Notes: a model not told the origin generated them from the sequence alone. A DNA stretch of 64,000 nt from Planctomycetota bacterium (GCA_016350165.1 CP066225.1:2666001-2730000), one strand, 5' to 3'. Shown: positions 44,229 to 52,109, counted from the stretch's first letter. Program-made: numbers and translations.

Positions 44229-45815
44229 ATGACAAACAAAAGTTTATTTAAAACATACGCAGGTCGATTGCTACAAAAAACGGACATGGTTAATGAAGCT
44301 GGTGGAAAGGCATATAAATTTGAATCTAAGCATGTATTAGCTCAATACGCTGCAACTGGTTGTTTGAATAACACTTTTTACGCATCTGCTGCAGATCAAC
44401 TGGAAGTAGTTATTGATTTATGTGATTCAATTGAGCCAGAGTTTATCGCCAGGACTGCGCTATATGCTCGTAAGGTAGGCAACATGAAAGACATGCCTGC
44501 CTTGCTACTTGCCATATTGTCAATTAAATCACCGGGCTTAATGGCTGAGATATTTGATCGGGTAATTGATTCATCAAAGATGTTGCGCAATTTTGTACAA
44601 ATCATGCGAAGTGGTGCTGTAGGTAGAAGATCTTTGGGTTCACTTCCAAAGCGTATGGTACAGCAGTGGATAGAGAATCGTACAGATGAACAATTGTTCA
44701 TTGGCTTAATCGGTAAAAATCCATCTTTGGCTGATGTGATTAAGATGGTACATCCTAAGCCAACTTCGCCGAGGCGCGAAGCTTTGTACGGTTACTTGAT
44801 TGGCCGCTCCTACGATGAATCATTGTTGCCGGATGTTGTTCAAGCTTATGAGAAGTATAAGCGTGCAGGTGATCGAACAAGATTGAAAACTCCAAATGTA
44901 CCATTCCAGATGTTAACTTCTTTGGGTATGGGTACAGTTGAATGGAATGAAATTGCACGTAATGCAACTTGGCAGATGACTCGTATGAACCTGAATACGT
45001 TTCAGCGTCATGGCGTTCTTAAAAAGAGTAAGACGGTAAAATTGATTGCGAAACGTTTACGTGATCCTGAATTGATTGATAAAGCACGTGTTTTTCCATA
45101 TCAATTGTTGACGGCCTTCATGAACATTGATTCAGATATGCCTCGAAAGATTGAAGATGCATTGCAGGATGCGATGGAACATTCGATTCGTAATGTACCT
45201 GAAATTGATGGACAAGTTTTCGTATTTCCTGATGTTTCGGGTTCAATGCATAGCCCAGTGACAGGATATCGAAAAGGTTCGACATCTAAGGTTCGTTGCA
45301 TAGATGTGGCAGCTTTAGTTTCGGCAGCAATGTTACGCAAAAACCCGGATGCTGTTGTTATTCCATTTGAGTCAGATGTGGTTGAACCAGATTATGTTAA
45401 ATTGAATCCACGAGATACGGTGATGACCAATGCTCAGAAACTTTTATCTTTGCCTTGTGGTGGTACAAATTGCTCTGCACCTTTGAAGTATCTTAATAAA
45501 CAGAACGCCAAAGGTGACCTTTTGATTTATGTTTCAGATAATGAATCATGGATGGATTCAAATAACTATGGTTGGTTTGGTGGCAGTGTGACCGAAACCA
45601 TGAAAGAGTGGGCCACCTTTAAGAAGCGAAATCCTGATGCCAAGATGATTTGTATCGATATACAGCCATATGCTTCGACACAGGTTCATGAGCGTGATGA
45701 CATCATCAATGTTGCAGGTTTTTCGGATTCAGTTTTTCATTTGATCTCCGCTGTTGCATGTGGAGATGCTCGTGAAAACTACTGGATTACGCAGATTGAA
45801 AGGCAATCAATTTAA
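44229..45815 (+). CDS. rsr: Rsr, bacterial Ro60 orthologue (TROVE plus von Willebrand A domain)
   Basis: A 528-residue ring-shaped RNA-binding protein. The TROVE domain (about 1-330) is a HEAT-repeat ring whose outer face and hole bind Y RNAs and misfolded RNA ends. The vWA domain has the metal site DVSGSMHS near residue 335 and GGTNC near 425. Ro60 with a Y RNA tethers exonucleases such as PNPase or helps RNA quality control. The ATG at 44229 is fixed by AAAGGA 8 bases upstream; an in-frame upstream stretch would overlap the sigma-54 promoter. The Y-RNA-like elements follow immediately. Confidence 0.95.
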   Translation: MTNKSLFKTYAGRLLQKTDMVNEAGGKAYKFESKHVLAQYAATGCLNNTFYASAADQLEVVIDLCDSIEPEFIARTALYARKVGNMKDMPALLLAILSIKSPGLMAEIFDRVIDSSKMLRNFVQIMRSGAVGRRSLGSLPKRMVQQWIENRTDEQLFIGLIGKNPSLADVIKMVHPKPTSPRREALYGYLIGRSYDESLLPDVVQAYEKYKRAGDRTRLKTPNVPFQMLTSLGMGTVEWNEIARNATWQMTRMNLNTFQRHGVLKKSKTVKLIAKRLRDPELIDKARVFPYQLLTAFMNIDSDMPRKIEDALQDAMEHSIRNVPEIDGQVFVFPDVSGSMHSPVTGYRKGSTSKVRCIDVAALVSAAMLRKNPDAVVIPFESDVVEPDYVKLNPRDTVMTNAQKLLSLPCGGTNCSAPLKYLNKQNAKGDLLIYVSDNESWMDSNNYGWFGGSVTETMKEWATFKKRNPDAKMICIDIQPYASTQVHERDDIINVAGFSDSVFHLISAVACGDARENYWITQIERQSI

Positions 45816-45822
45816 TATACAA

Positions 45823-45852
45823 AAGATGTGTCGTTTAGCGGCGATACATCTT
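45823..45852 (+). other. Hairpin separating rsr from the RNA array
   Basis: Stem AAGATGTGTCG/CGATACATCTT (one G-U pair) with an 8-base loop starts 8 bases after the rsr stop. No T-run follows, so it looks like a processing or stability element, not a terminator. Confidence 0.6.
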
Positions 45853-45869
45853 GTTAGATAAGTTGGAAT

Positions 45870-45966
45870 GGCCGGAGCGAATGCTGGTAAGAATACATCG
45901 GCAAAGCTATATAGCTTCGTGGGTTCGAGTCCCGCAATATTTCTCACCGTTGTTTGTCGTCCGGCC
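45870..45966 (+). ncRNA. Y-RNA-like element 1 (T-arm only)
   Basis: Outer stem GGCCGGA (45870-45876) with TCCGGCC (45960-45966); inner stem GGTAAGAA (45886-45893) with TTCTCACC (45941-45948, one mismatch); then the shared word TACAT (45894-45898). Inside are a hairpin AAGCT/AGCTT (45904-45917) and a tRNA-type T-arm at 45919-45935 (stem GTGGG/CCCGC, loop TTCGAGT). A D-arm is not evident, so this is the most reduced member. The layout of outer stem, AATGC, inner stem, TACAT, module, TTGTC, outer stem repeats in elements 2-4 with variations. Confidence 0.65.
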
Positions 45967-45978
45967 GTAGCAGTATTC

Positions 45979-46097
45979 TTAGTGAATGTCTATGAAACTA
46001 CATACTATTCGCTTGTTGTGGGTTCGAATCCCGCCTCTTTTGAGAGTAGCTCAATCAGTAAAGCACCGATTGATGTTTCATAAATCCTTGTCACTAA
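45979..46097 (+). ncRNA. Y-RNA-like element 2 (permuted tRNA-like module)
   Basis: Outer stem TTAGTGA (45979-45985) with TCACTAA (46091-46097); inner stem TATGAAAC (45991-45998) with GTTTCATA (46075-46082); TACAT follows the 5' inner strand. The enclosed module runs in permuted order: T-arm at 46018-46034 (loop TTCGAAT), a minimal acceptor-like hairpin CTCT-TTTG-AGAG (46035-46046), then a D-arm-like AGCTCAATCAGTAAAGCA (46048-46065). The 3' flank TCCTTGTCACT recurs in element 4 as TCCTTGTCATT. Confidence 0.72.
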
Positions 46098-46110
46098 ATT
46101 TTGAAAACCC

Positions 46111-46238
46111 AATGCTGAATGCATGTCGGACTACATGGTAGAGGCGCTTGCCTTTCGAGGTGAGAGTTTGCGGGTTCAAGTCCCGCCCAGATGAAAATCG
46201 TAGTGGCCGAATTTCGTCCTACAAATATTGTCAGCATT
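46111..46238 (+). ncRNA. Y-RNA-like element 3 (with anticodon-arm-like hairpin and terminator-like end)
   Basis: Outer stem AATGCTGA (46111-46118) with TCAGCATT (46231-46238), followed by TTTAG; inner stem GTCGGAC (46125-46131) with GTCCTAC (46216-46222, one mismatch), then TACATGGTAG. A hairpin with seven-base loop CTTTCGA (about 46,151-46,158) has the shape of an anticodon loop, nominal anticodon TTC. The T-arm is at 46170-46186 (GCGGG/CCCGC, loop TTCAAGT). A short stem GAT-GAAA-ATC follows, capped by a GNRA tetraloop. The outer stem plus T-run may end or weaken transcription before element 4 and rtcB. Confidence 0.68.
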
Positions 46239-46312
46239 TTTAGCAAAATTAACTAGTATTCATATTTTGAATACAGACATATAACAGGATTGTAAATATA
46301 CAGCCGCGGGCT

Positions 46313-46451
46313 CACAATGAATGCAGATGAAACTACATGATAGCTGATCGCCAGGTCGTGGGTTCGAGTCCCACCAGCCCTATTAAACATGCCAAGGGGC
46401 TGTAGCTCAGTAGGATAGAGCAGGGATGTTTCATCACTCCTTGTCATTGTG
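46313..46451 (+). ncRNA. Y-RNA-like element 4 with a complete circularly permuted tRNA-like module
   Basis: Outer stem CACAATGA (46313-46320) with TCATTGTG (46444-46451); inner stem GATGAAAC (46326-46333) with GTTTCATC (46428-46435). Inside, the 3' half of a tRNA comes first: T-arm 46358-46374 (GTGGG/CCCAC, loop TTCGAGT) and acceptor strand CAGCCCT (46375-46381). A 14-base linker leads to the 5' half: acceptor strand GGGGCTG (46396-46402), pairing over seven positions with one G-U, then D-arm GCTC/GAGC (46405-46421). The anticodon arm is replaced by the Y-RNA stem. This matches the tRNA mimicry known for bacterial YrlA-type Y RNAs. It ends 22 bases before rtcB. Confidence 0.8.
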
Positions 46452-46472
46452 TTTTAAATAAAGGATCTAACG

Positions 46473-47978
46473 ATGACAAATTCAGAAAAATATTCACCTA
46501 AATTGATATCGACCGGTGACGCAACAGCGATCTTGCCTCTTCCTAATAAGAAGTATGAGCCTATCCGTGTGATAGGTACACCGAATATTCGAAGCACTTT
46601 TGATAATGCGTGTTTAAGGCAAGCAGTCAATGCACGCATGGCTCCCGGTGTAACCGACTTGGTGTTAAACCCAGATGCACATATTGGATATGGTGCGCCA
46701 GTAGGTTGTGTGATGGCATCGCCTACACATATTTATCCCGGACCTGTTGGCGTTGATATAAAGTGCTCAATGAGTCTTCTTCAGTTTGATTTGCCTGCAG
46801 ATCAGATTGAGGATAAGAAAGTTAGACGAGCATTGATCAATGCCATTTGTGAACGTGTACCAACTGGTGCGGGGAAGGGGCAGCGATCTGTTCCCAAATC
46901 ACGTTCTGTTGATGTAGCAATGGGTGAAATGGCTGTTTGTGATGGCGCAAGTGAAGGTGTATTGAGTATGCTCGATATTCCAGAGCATTGGCGTCACCGT
47001 TGTGAAGATGCATCGCATGTTGGACATGACGGTACAACTGAAGCACTTGTTGATCGTATGCATCAGTTGTTTGGCTCAACACGTAAGGACGAATTCGCAA
47101 GTAAGATTCGTCAGCTCGGATCATATGGTGGTGGGAATCACTTCGGTGAATGTGAAGTCGTTCAAGTTGCTGAGGATCAGAAACATGTTGCAGATGTCTT
47201 TGGCTTGAAAGATGGGCACGTCGCGTTTCTTTCGCATTGTGGTTCAAGAGGTCTTGGTCATAATTTGGCTGCAGACCAATTCCGTACAATGCAAGATAAA
47301 TTTGATCAATGGGCAATCCCATTCCCTGCCAATGATAAGCATTTGTGTTATGCGCCACTTGGTTCGCCAGAAGCAAATGACTACTTAGATGACATGGCAA
47401 TCGGAGCTAACTTCGCAACAGTTAATCATATGTTGATCAATGCACTCGTGCTTGAAGCCTTCCGTGATGTTTTTCCCAGCATTAATGGCGAGTTGATATA
47501 TTTCATCAGTCATAATATTGCACGTAAAGAAGTATTGCCCGATTCCCAAAAGGTGGCATGGGTAATGCGTAAAGGTGCTACACGTGCCTTCCCTGCAGGT
47601 CATTATGCTTTGAAAGATACACCTTTCGTCGATACCGGCCACCCAATCCTTTTGCCCGGTGATCCACAACGTGGTTCAGCGGTAATGGTTGCCTTGGAAG
47701 GTGCTAAAAATTCGCTTTACTCCGTAAACCATGGGGCAGGGCGAATGATGGGACGTCGAAATGCACTTCGAACTCTTGACCAAAAGAAAGTAAATGAGTC
47801 ATTTGATCGTAAGGATATTATGACAAACTGCCGTAACTATCCACGTGATGAAGCTCCAGCAGCTTACAAAGATTTGAATGAAGTGCTTACATCAGTGAAA
47901 TTGGCTGGTTTGGCCGCTGAAGTCGCAAGATTAAAAGCACGTTTTGTTATTAAAGATGCTGATAAGGCTGATGATTAA
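46473..47978 (+). CDS. rtcB: RtcB, RNA-splicing ligase
   Basis: A 501-residue GTP- and Mn-dependent ligase that joins RNA 2',3'-cyclic phosphate or 3'-phosphate ends to 5'-hydroxyl ends. The guanylylated histidine lies in NHGAGRMMGR near residue 420, and metal ligands in GVDIKCSM, GGGNHFGE and the HCGSRGLGH segment. GVDIGCGM of most RtcBs reads GVDIKCSM, keeping the aspartate and cysteine ligands. AAAGGA lies about 8 bases before the ATG, just downstream of RNA element 4. It is the repair enzyme of the rtcR/sigma-54 operon. Confidence 0.96.
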   Translation: MTNSEKYSPKLISTGDATAILPLPNKKYEPIRVIGTPNIRSTFDNACLRQAVNARMAPGVTDLVLNPDAHIGYGAPVGCVMASPTHIYPGPVGVDIKCSMSLLQFDLPADQIEDKKVRRALINAICERVPTGAGKGQRSVPKSRSVDVAMGEMAVCDGASEGVLSMLDIPEHWRHRCEDASHVGHDGTTEALVDRMHQLFGSTRKDEFASKIRQLGSYGGGNHFGECEVVQVAEDQKHVADVFGLKDGHVAFLSHCGSRGLGHNLAADQFRTMQDKFDQWAIPFPANDKHLCYAPLGSPEANDYLDDMAIGANFATVNHMLINALVLEAFRDVFPSINGELIYFISHNIARKEVLPDSQKVAWVMRKGATRAFPAGHYALKDTPFVDTGHPILLPGDPQRGSAVMVALEGAKNSLYSVNHGAGRMMGRRNALRTLDQKKVNESFDRKDIMTNCRNYPRDEAPAAYKDLNEVLTSVKLAGLAAEVARLKARFVIKDADKADD

Positions 47979-48014
47979 TACGTCAGCTTTAATATAAATG
48001 AATTTGAGAAAGTT

Positions 48015-49031
48015 ATGCTAGTTATAGATGGACAACAAGGAGAAGGGGGCGGGCAGATACTGCGTTCTTCGCTCGCTTTAAGTATGGTGACGGGGACGCC
48101 GTTCCGTATCGAGAATATTCGTGCTGGTAGACGAAAACCCGGTCTTATGAGGCAGCATTTAACTGCAGTACGTGCAGCTAAAAAGATATGTGATGCATAT
48201 GTAATCGGTGATGAAATTCGTTCAACCGAACTTACCTTTCGTCCTGGAACCGTAAAAGCTGGTGAATATCATTTTAGTATTGGGACAGCTGGAAGTACAA
48301 CGTTGGTTCTGCAGGCTGTACTTCCAGCTCTGATATTAGCTAATGGTAAAAGCACAGTTACGATCGAAGGTGGAACGCATAATCCATTTGCTCCGCCTTT
48401 TGATTTTCTACAAAAAACCTTTATACCATTACTAAATCGCATGGGACCCACGGTTGAAATGACACTCGATCGACATGGATTTTTTCCAGCAGGTGGTGGT
48501 AGTTTCAGGGTGGAAATAGTACCAGCAGAGAAGTTGACTGGATTCGATCTTATGAATAGAGGTAATATCGTTCGTAAGCAAGCAACTGCGATAGTAGCAA
48601 ACCTTCCAATTGATATTGCTAAGCGTGAGTTAGAAGTCATTCAAAAGAAATTGAGTTTCTCAACTGATTGTATTTGCTACAAGCAGATCAATGACACTCC
48701 AGGCCCCGGCAATATCGTAACAATTGAAATCGAATCAGAGTCACTATGTGAAGTGTTCACCGGGTTCGGTGAAATTGGTAGAGCCGCGGAAGCTGTAGCA
48801 AATCGCGCAATTCAAATGTGTCAAAGATATTTGAAATACGGAGCTCCAGTTGGCGAATATCTCGCTGATCAAATTTTACTCCCACTCGCAATCGCAGGTC
48901 GAAGCCAGTTTCATGCAACTTTTATGTCTCAACATACTCAGACACATATTGATTTAGTTCAGAAATTTCTAGATTGCCGAATATCAGTCGACGATCGGCA
49001 GCGTGATGGTGTGACGATAACAATTTTATAG
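48015..49031 (+). CDS. rtcA: RtcA, RNA 3'-terminal phosphate cyclase
   Basis: A 338-residue enzyme that converts RNA 3'-phosphates into 2',3'-cyclic phosphates with ATP. The family start IDGQQGEGGGQILRSSLALS, the core GTHNPFAPPFDFL and the C-terminal catalytic-histidine region SQHTQTHIDLVQKFL are intact. It follows rtcB by 36 bp and ends the operon at the terminator at 49061. With RtcB it can heal and seal broken tRNAs. Confidence 0.96.
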   Translation: MLVIDGQQGEGGGQILRSSLALSMVTGTPFRIENIRAGRRKPGLMRQHLTAVRAAKKICDAYVIGDEIRSTELTFRPGTVKAGEYHFSIGTAGSTTLVLQAVLPALILANGKSTVTIEGGTHNPFAPPFDFLQKTFIPLLNRMGPTVEMTLDRHGFFPAGGGSFRVEIVPAEKLTGFDLMNRGNIVRKQATAIVANLPIDIAKRELEVIQKKLSFSTDCICYKQINDTPGPGNIVTIEIESESLCEVFTGFGEIGRAAEAVANRAIQMCQRYLKYGAPVGEYLADQILLPLAIAGRSQFHATFMSQHTQTHIDLVQKFLDCRISVDDRQRDGVTITIL

Positions 49032-49060
49032 GATTGTCATGTTTCTAAATAAAATGAACA

Positions 49061-49086
49061 ACCCCTTGCATGAGCAAGGGGTTTAT
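49061..49086 (+). terminator. Terminator of the rsr-rtcBA operon
   Basis: Stem ACCCCTTGC/GCAAGGGGT with loop ATGA, followed by TTAT; the T-run is short but the stem is perfect. Confidence 0.8.
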
Positions 49087-49170
49087 ACCTTGAAAAAATT
49101 AGGTTTAGCTTTCTTGTCTAATTATAGTCGAGTGATTTACAATAAAGGACTCAGAGATAAATATGGTTGT

Positions 49171-49758
49171 TTAAAATATTTTTGCTTGATCTAAATCATT
49201 CTGTGTATTGATTTGAATCATTTGCTTCCAGTTCTTTGGCACTGGAAGCGTTTTAATATTAATGTTGGCAAGAAAATTTTGCATTGAAGCTTGTTTGGTA
49301 TTGAGTGTTTCTGATGCTGGTTTTGCAATATTGCTGTGATAGATACCAGGAAATGGTTGGTAACGATCATCACGAAAAACAATCGCCTGATAGGTAGATG
49401 AACGCATCGCGAGGAGTTGCTTAATCCATTTTGGTGAAATGTTGATTGTATCGCATGAAGTGAGCATAAACCAACAATGGTCATTTTTTTTACTTGTATG
49501 TTCTGCAGCAGTTAAAAGACCGGCTAGTGGGCCGCGATAGCCTGGTTTTGAATCGATAATCGTTTGTAACTTAAGATCTGAATACTTGTCTGGTTTATCA
49601 GCAATCACAGTGGTACTTGAAATATAAGGTGAAAATGTAGATGTGATGATCTGAAGTATGTTTTTATCTTGAATTTGTATACGTGCTTTATCAGAACCAA
49701 ATCGAGACGACAGGCCACCAGCAAGAATGAAGAGTGGTAGTTTGTCTTTGTTATTCAT
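49171..49758 (-). CDS. mobA: Molybdenum cofactor guanylyltransferase
   Basis: A 195-residue nucleotidyltransferase with the GTP-binding start LAGGLSSRFGSDKA, the DSKPGYRGPLAGLLTA loop and the SCDT metal motif near residue 100. MobA attaches GMP to Mo-molybdopterin, giving the bis-MGD cofactor that NapA needs. The ATG overlaps the stop of the transporter gene by 8 bases, so translation is coupled. It is the last gene of the minus-strand nap-moa run. Confidence 0.92.
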   Translation of the reverse strand: MNNKDKLPLFILAGGLSSRFGSDKARIQIQDKNILQIITSTFSPYISSTTVIADKPDKYSDLKLQTIIDSKPGYRGPLAGLLTAAEHTSKKNDHCWFMLTSCDTINISPKWIKQLLAMRSSTYQAIVFRDDRYQPFPGIYHSNIAKPASETLNTKQASMQNFLANINIKTLPVPKNWKQMIQINTQNDLDQAKIF

Positions 49759-50950
49759 GATTCACTTCTTTTGACTGAAATACTAAAACTTGGATTAGGT
49801 AAGCAATTGTGCCAAGAAGAAAGCCCCAGAAGGTACTAAAAAAGACAATAACCGATGCTGTTATAAGAACGATGAAAATCGAATTTTTGTGCATGCAATC
49901 CTTAGCAGTTGAGGCGAGCAAGAAGCCAGCGAAAATGAGAGTCACAGCTAGAATAGAAATTGGATATGCTTGAACAATAACGCCTAACGTAGAGCAAAGT
50001 ATTAGAGCAGCAGCGATTTTAATTGTACCGAGCATGATTACACTTCCGCCAGTACGAGAGCCAAAACGATATTGTGCAGCAAGACCGCCAGATCCATGGC
50101 ACATGGGCATTCCACCAAAAGGAACAGCGATGAGATTCATTAGCCCAACACTGAGAGCCATTTTCTTTGGCTTTATACCTTGTTTTGGGAAGTAGTCATG
50201 GCTGAGTGCACAAACTGCGATAACTGAGTTGAGTAAGGTTAGAGGCAGTTGTGGGAGGGCGCCATGGATTAATCCGTCCCACCATTGATGGTTGTTGGGT
50301 ATTACGAAGTTTAGGTTTGGCCATTGCCAATTGTAGTTTGCCAGCAGGTTGCCGTGTTTGATAAATGCAATGATCAAGCCTATAGGTACGATGATCGCCA
50401 ATATTGGAAAACGTTTTGTTTTTACGCCCCATATGAGTACTGCTGCAAGAATGGCGGTTAGCCAACTATCGAGCTGGAGGAAGGGTATAGGCCAAATCCA
50501 TACGATACCTTTGTAGGCCAATTTGATGCCGATGCCGAGTTGGATGCCACGAACGAGGGATTTGGGGATCTGCTTGCTGAGCCAATCAATTGAGCCAGAG
50601 ATTGAGAGAATGATCACGAATAAACCCATGAATAATCCTGCAGAAGCAATCTCTCCGGTGCCGAAGCCTTCAGCAATTGCAACAGCTGCAATTGCTTTCA
50701 TAGGTTGAACAGGAATAGGTTGTTTGAAGAACAAACCGGTGGCAATGTTCATGAGCCCTGCAAAGAGGAATATTACTGTGATTTCCATGCCACAGAAAAC
50801 TGAGAGAGCAAGAGCAAGAGGCAAGAAGGTACCAAGGTCGCCGAGCGAACCAGAGAATTCTTGTAAATCAAATCGATAGTGCTTGAAAGGTAGAGGAGTA
50901 TTGTCATCAATCAACCGCTGTTTTTTTGTTTTGAGTGGTGTTGATGTCAT
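49751..50950 (-). CDS. MOT1-family molybdate transporter
   Basis: A 399-residue membrane protein with about ten helices. The two conserved MOT1 motifs are present: GSLGDLGTFLPLALAL near residue 36 and GGMPMCHGSGGLAAQYRFG near residue 270. MOT1 proteins take up molybdate with high affinity, fitting a place between moaC and mobA. No ABC-type modABC genes are in the window, so this may be the island's molybdate supply. The start codon lacks a clear ribosome-binding site. Confidence 0.85.
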   Translation of the reverse strand: MTSTPLKTKKQRLIDDNTPLPFKHYRFDLQEFSGSLGDLGTFLPLALALSVFCGMEITVIFLFAGLMNIATGLFFKQPIPVQPMKAIAAVAIAEGFGTGEIASAGLFMGLFVIILSISGSIDWLSKQIPKSLVRGIQLGIGIKLAYKGIVWIWPIPFLQLDSWLTAILAAVLIWGVKTKRFPILAIIVPIGLIIAFIKHGNLLANYNWQWPNLNFVIPNNHQWWDGLIHGALPQLPLTLLNSVIAVCALSHDYFPKQGIKPKKMALSVGLMNLIAVPFGGMPMCHGSGGLAAQYRFGSRTGGSVIMLGTIKIAAALILCSTLGVIVQAYPISILAVTLIFAGFLLASTAKDCMHKNSIFIVLITASVIVFFSTFWGFLLGTIAYLIQVLVFQSKEVNHE

Positions 50951-51000
50951 AAAGGTAATATTTTCTCAAACGGCGTATGTAAGCAATATAGGGATTGCGA

Positions 51001-51480
51001 TTAGGTATTACCAGATTGAAAGCTTCCTGATTTGCCACCAGTTTTTTTATGCAAATGAATATTTTGGATAATCATTGATTTGTCAATTGCTTTGCCCATG
51101 TCATAGATCGTTAGTGCGGCGACAGAAGCTGCGGTAAGAGCTTCCATTTCAACACCGGTTTTAGCTGTTGTGCTCACTGTTGCTTTGATGTGAAATTGAT
51201 TATTGATAATTTCGATATCAAGCTGGATATTATTTAGTGGTAAAGGGTGGCAAAGGGGGATGAGGTTAGAGGTTTGTTTCGCAGCCATGATGCCTGCAAT
51301 TCGAGCAACTTCAATGAGATTACCTTTTTTAACTTTGAGTTGCTGAACGGCTTCGATTAATTCAGTACTACAATGTACTTCAGCAAACGCAACTGCTTCA
51401 CGGTGTGTCGAAGGTTTGCTGCCGACATCCACCATGCTTGCCTTACCTTGTTTATCTATATGTGATAGTGATTTATCCAT
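51001..51480 (-). CDS. moaC: Cyclic pyranopterin monophosphate synthase
   Basis: A 159-residue protein for the second step of molybdopterin synthesis (after MoaA). Landmarks are MVDVGSKPSTHREAVAFAEV, SNLIPLCHPLPLN, and GVEMEALTAASVAALTIYDM followed by the catalytic lysine region MGKAIDKSM; the C-terminus is KTGGKSGSF. It lies 35 bp after moaD. Confidence 0.95.
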   Translation of the reverse strand: MDKSLSHIDKQGKASMVDVGSKPSTHREAVAFAEVHCSTELIEAVQQLKVKKGNLIEVARIAGIMAAKQTSNLIPLCHPLPLNNIQLDIEIINNQFHIKATVSTTAKTGVEMEALTAASVAALTIYDMGKAIDKSMIIQNIHLHKKTGGKSGSFQSGNT

Positions 51481-51515
51481 GATATTTCGATTTTAAGCGT
51501 AAGCGGTGAATGTCA

Positions 51516-51764
51516 TTATCCGCCACTGACTAAGCCGATGAGTGCGATTTCTTCATCTGGAGTGATAAGCTGATCGCTTTGCGCATATGTATGATTAATT
51601 GCTAGGCGGCTGTTGTTGACATAAGGTGCTAGATCAGGGTATTGATCACGGATCGCGTTCATTAAGTCGTTACACATGATATTGCTCGAACTTATATTAA
51701 CTAAGATGGTATCAGCACCAGCGACTTGTATATATGGCCCAAATAGATGCACATTGATTTTCAT
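51516..51764 (-). CDS. moaD: Molybdopterin synthase sulfur carrier subunit
   Basis: An 82-residue ubiquitin-fold protein ending in the diglycine LIGLVSGG, which is thiocarboxylated and donates sulfur to MoaE. The body has the usual MoaD pattern (HLFGPYIQVAG; LAINHTYAQSDQLITPDEEIA). Its ATG overlaps the stop of the upstream CMD gene by 4 bases (ATGA). The partner moaE is on the other arm of the island at 62032. Confidence 0.93.
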   Translation of the reverse strand: MKINVHLFGPYIQVAGADTILVNISSSNIMCNDLMNAIRDQYPDLAPYVNNSRLAINHTYAQSDQLITPDEEIALIGLVSGG

Positions 51765-52105
51765 GATGACTGCTCATCTTGATCACGTTTGATCTGTTGC
51801 CACGCCCATTGCCATGCTGCGACGGTTCGTGGGAAACCTACAGTATTCATTGCGAGTAAAATTGCCTGTTCAATTTCTTCGGTCGTTGCTCCATTTTGCA
51901 TGGCTCGACGAACATGTGATCGAAAGGCTGATTCCAAATTGGCTCCCATACAAATCCCCATTTTGATTAGGGATAGTGTTTTGGGGTCAAGTGGTCCTTG
52001 CTGTTCGATAGATTTTGCTACATTTTCATGTGCTTCACCTAAAACTGGGAATTTATCAATGAAGGCTTTGAAAGTTGTTGGGAGTTTGTTTTTATCTTTA
52101 GTCAT
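51761..52105 (-). CDS. Carboxymuconolactone decarboxylase (AhpD-like) family protein
   Basis: A 114-residue helical CMD-domain protein. The core LIKMGICMGANLESAFRSHV matches the family signature, but the CxxC redox pair of AhpD reads CMGAN, leaving one cysteine. It cannot act as a classical alkylhydroperoxidase disulfide protein. It is tightly packed between moaA and moaD (4-base gap and 4-base overlap), so it is made with the molybdopterin enzymes; its role there is unknown. Confidence 0.82.
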   Translation of the reverse strand: MTKDKNKLPTTFKAFIDKFPVLGEAHENVAKSIEQQGPLDPKTLSLIKMGICMGANLESAFRSHVRRAMQNGATTEEIEQAILLAMNTVGFPRTVAAWQWAWQQIKRDQDEQSS

Positions 52106-52109
52106 AGGA

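Noticed and set aside
45888-45981. Alternative pairing TAAGAATAC/GTATTCTTA as the stem of RNA element 1
   Set aside because: It is perfect but crosses the stronger GGCCGGA/TCCGGCC stem and does not fit the frame shared by elements 2-4; kept only as a possible alternative fold.
45868-46447. Protein-coding frames between rsr and rtcB
   Set aside because: The minus-strand frame contains GGTRTHDL, a familiar artefact of translating tRNA T-arms, and both frames lie on the structured RNA elements.
45870-46451. Ordinary tRNA genes
   Set aside because: T-arms are perfect, but no unit can be folded as a standard 5'-to-3' cloverleaf with a good acceptor stem; the permuted Y-RNA layout fits better.
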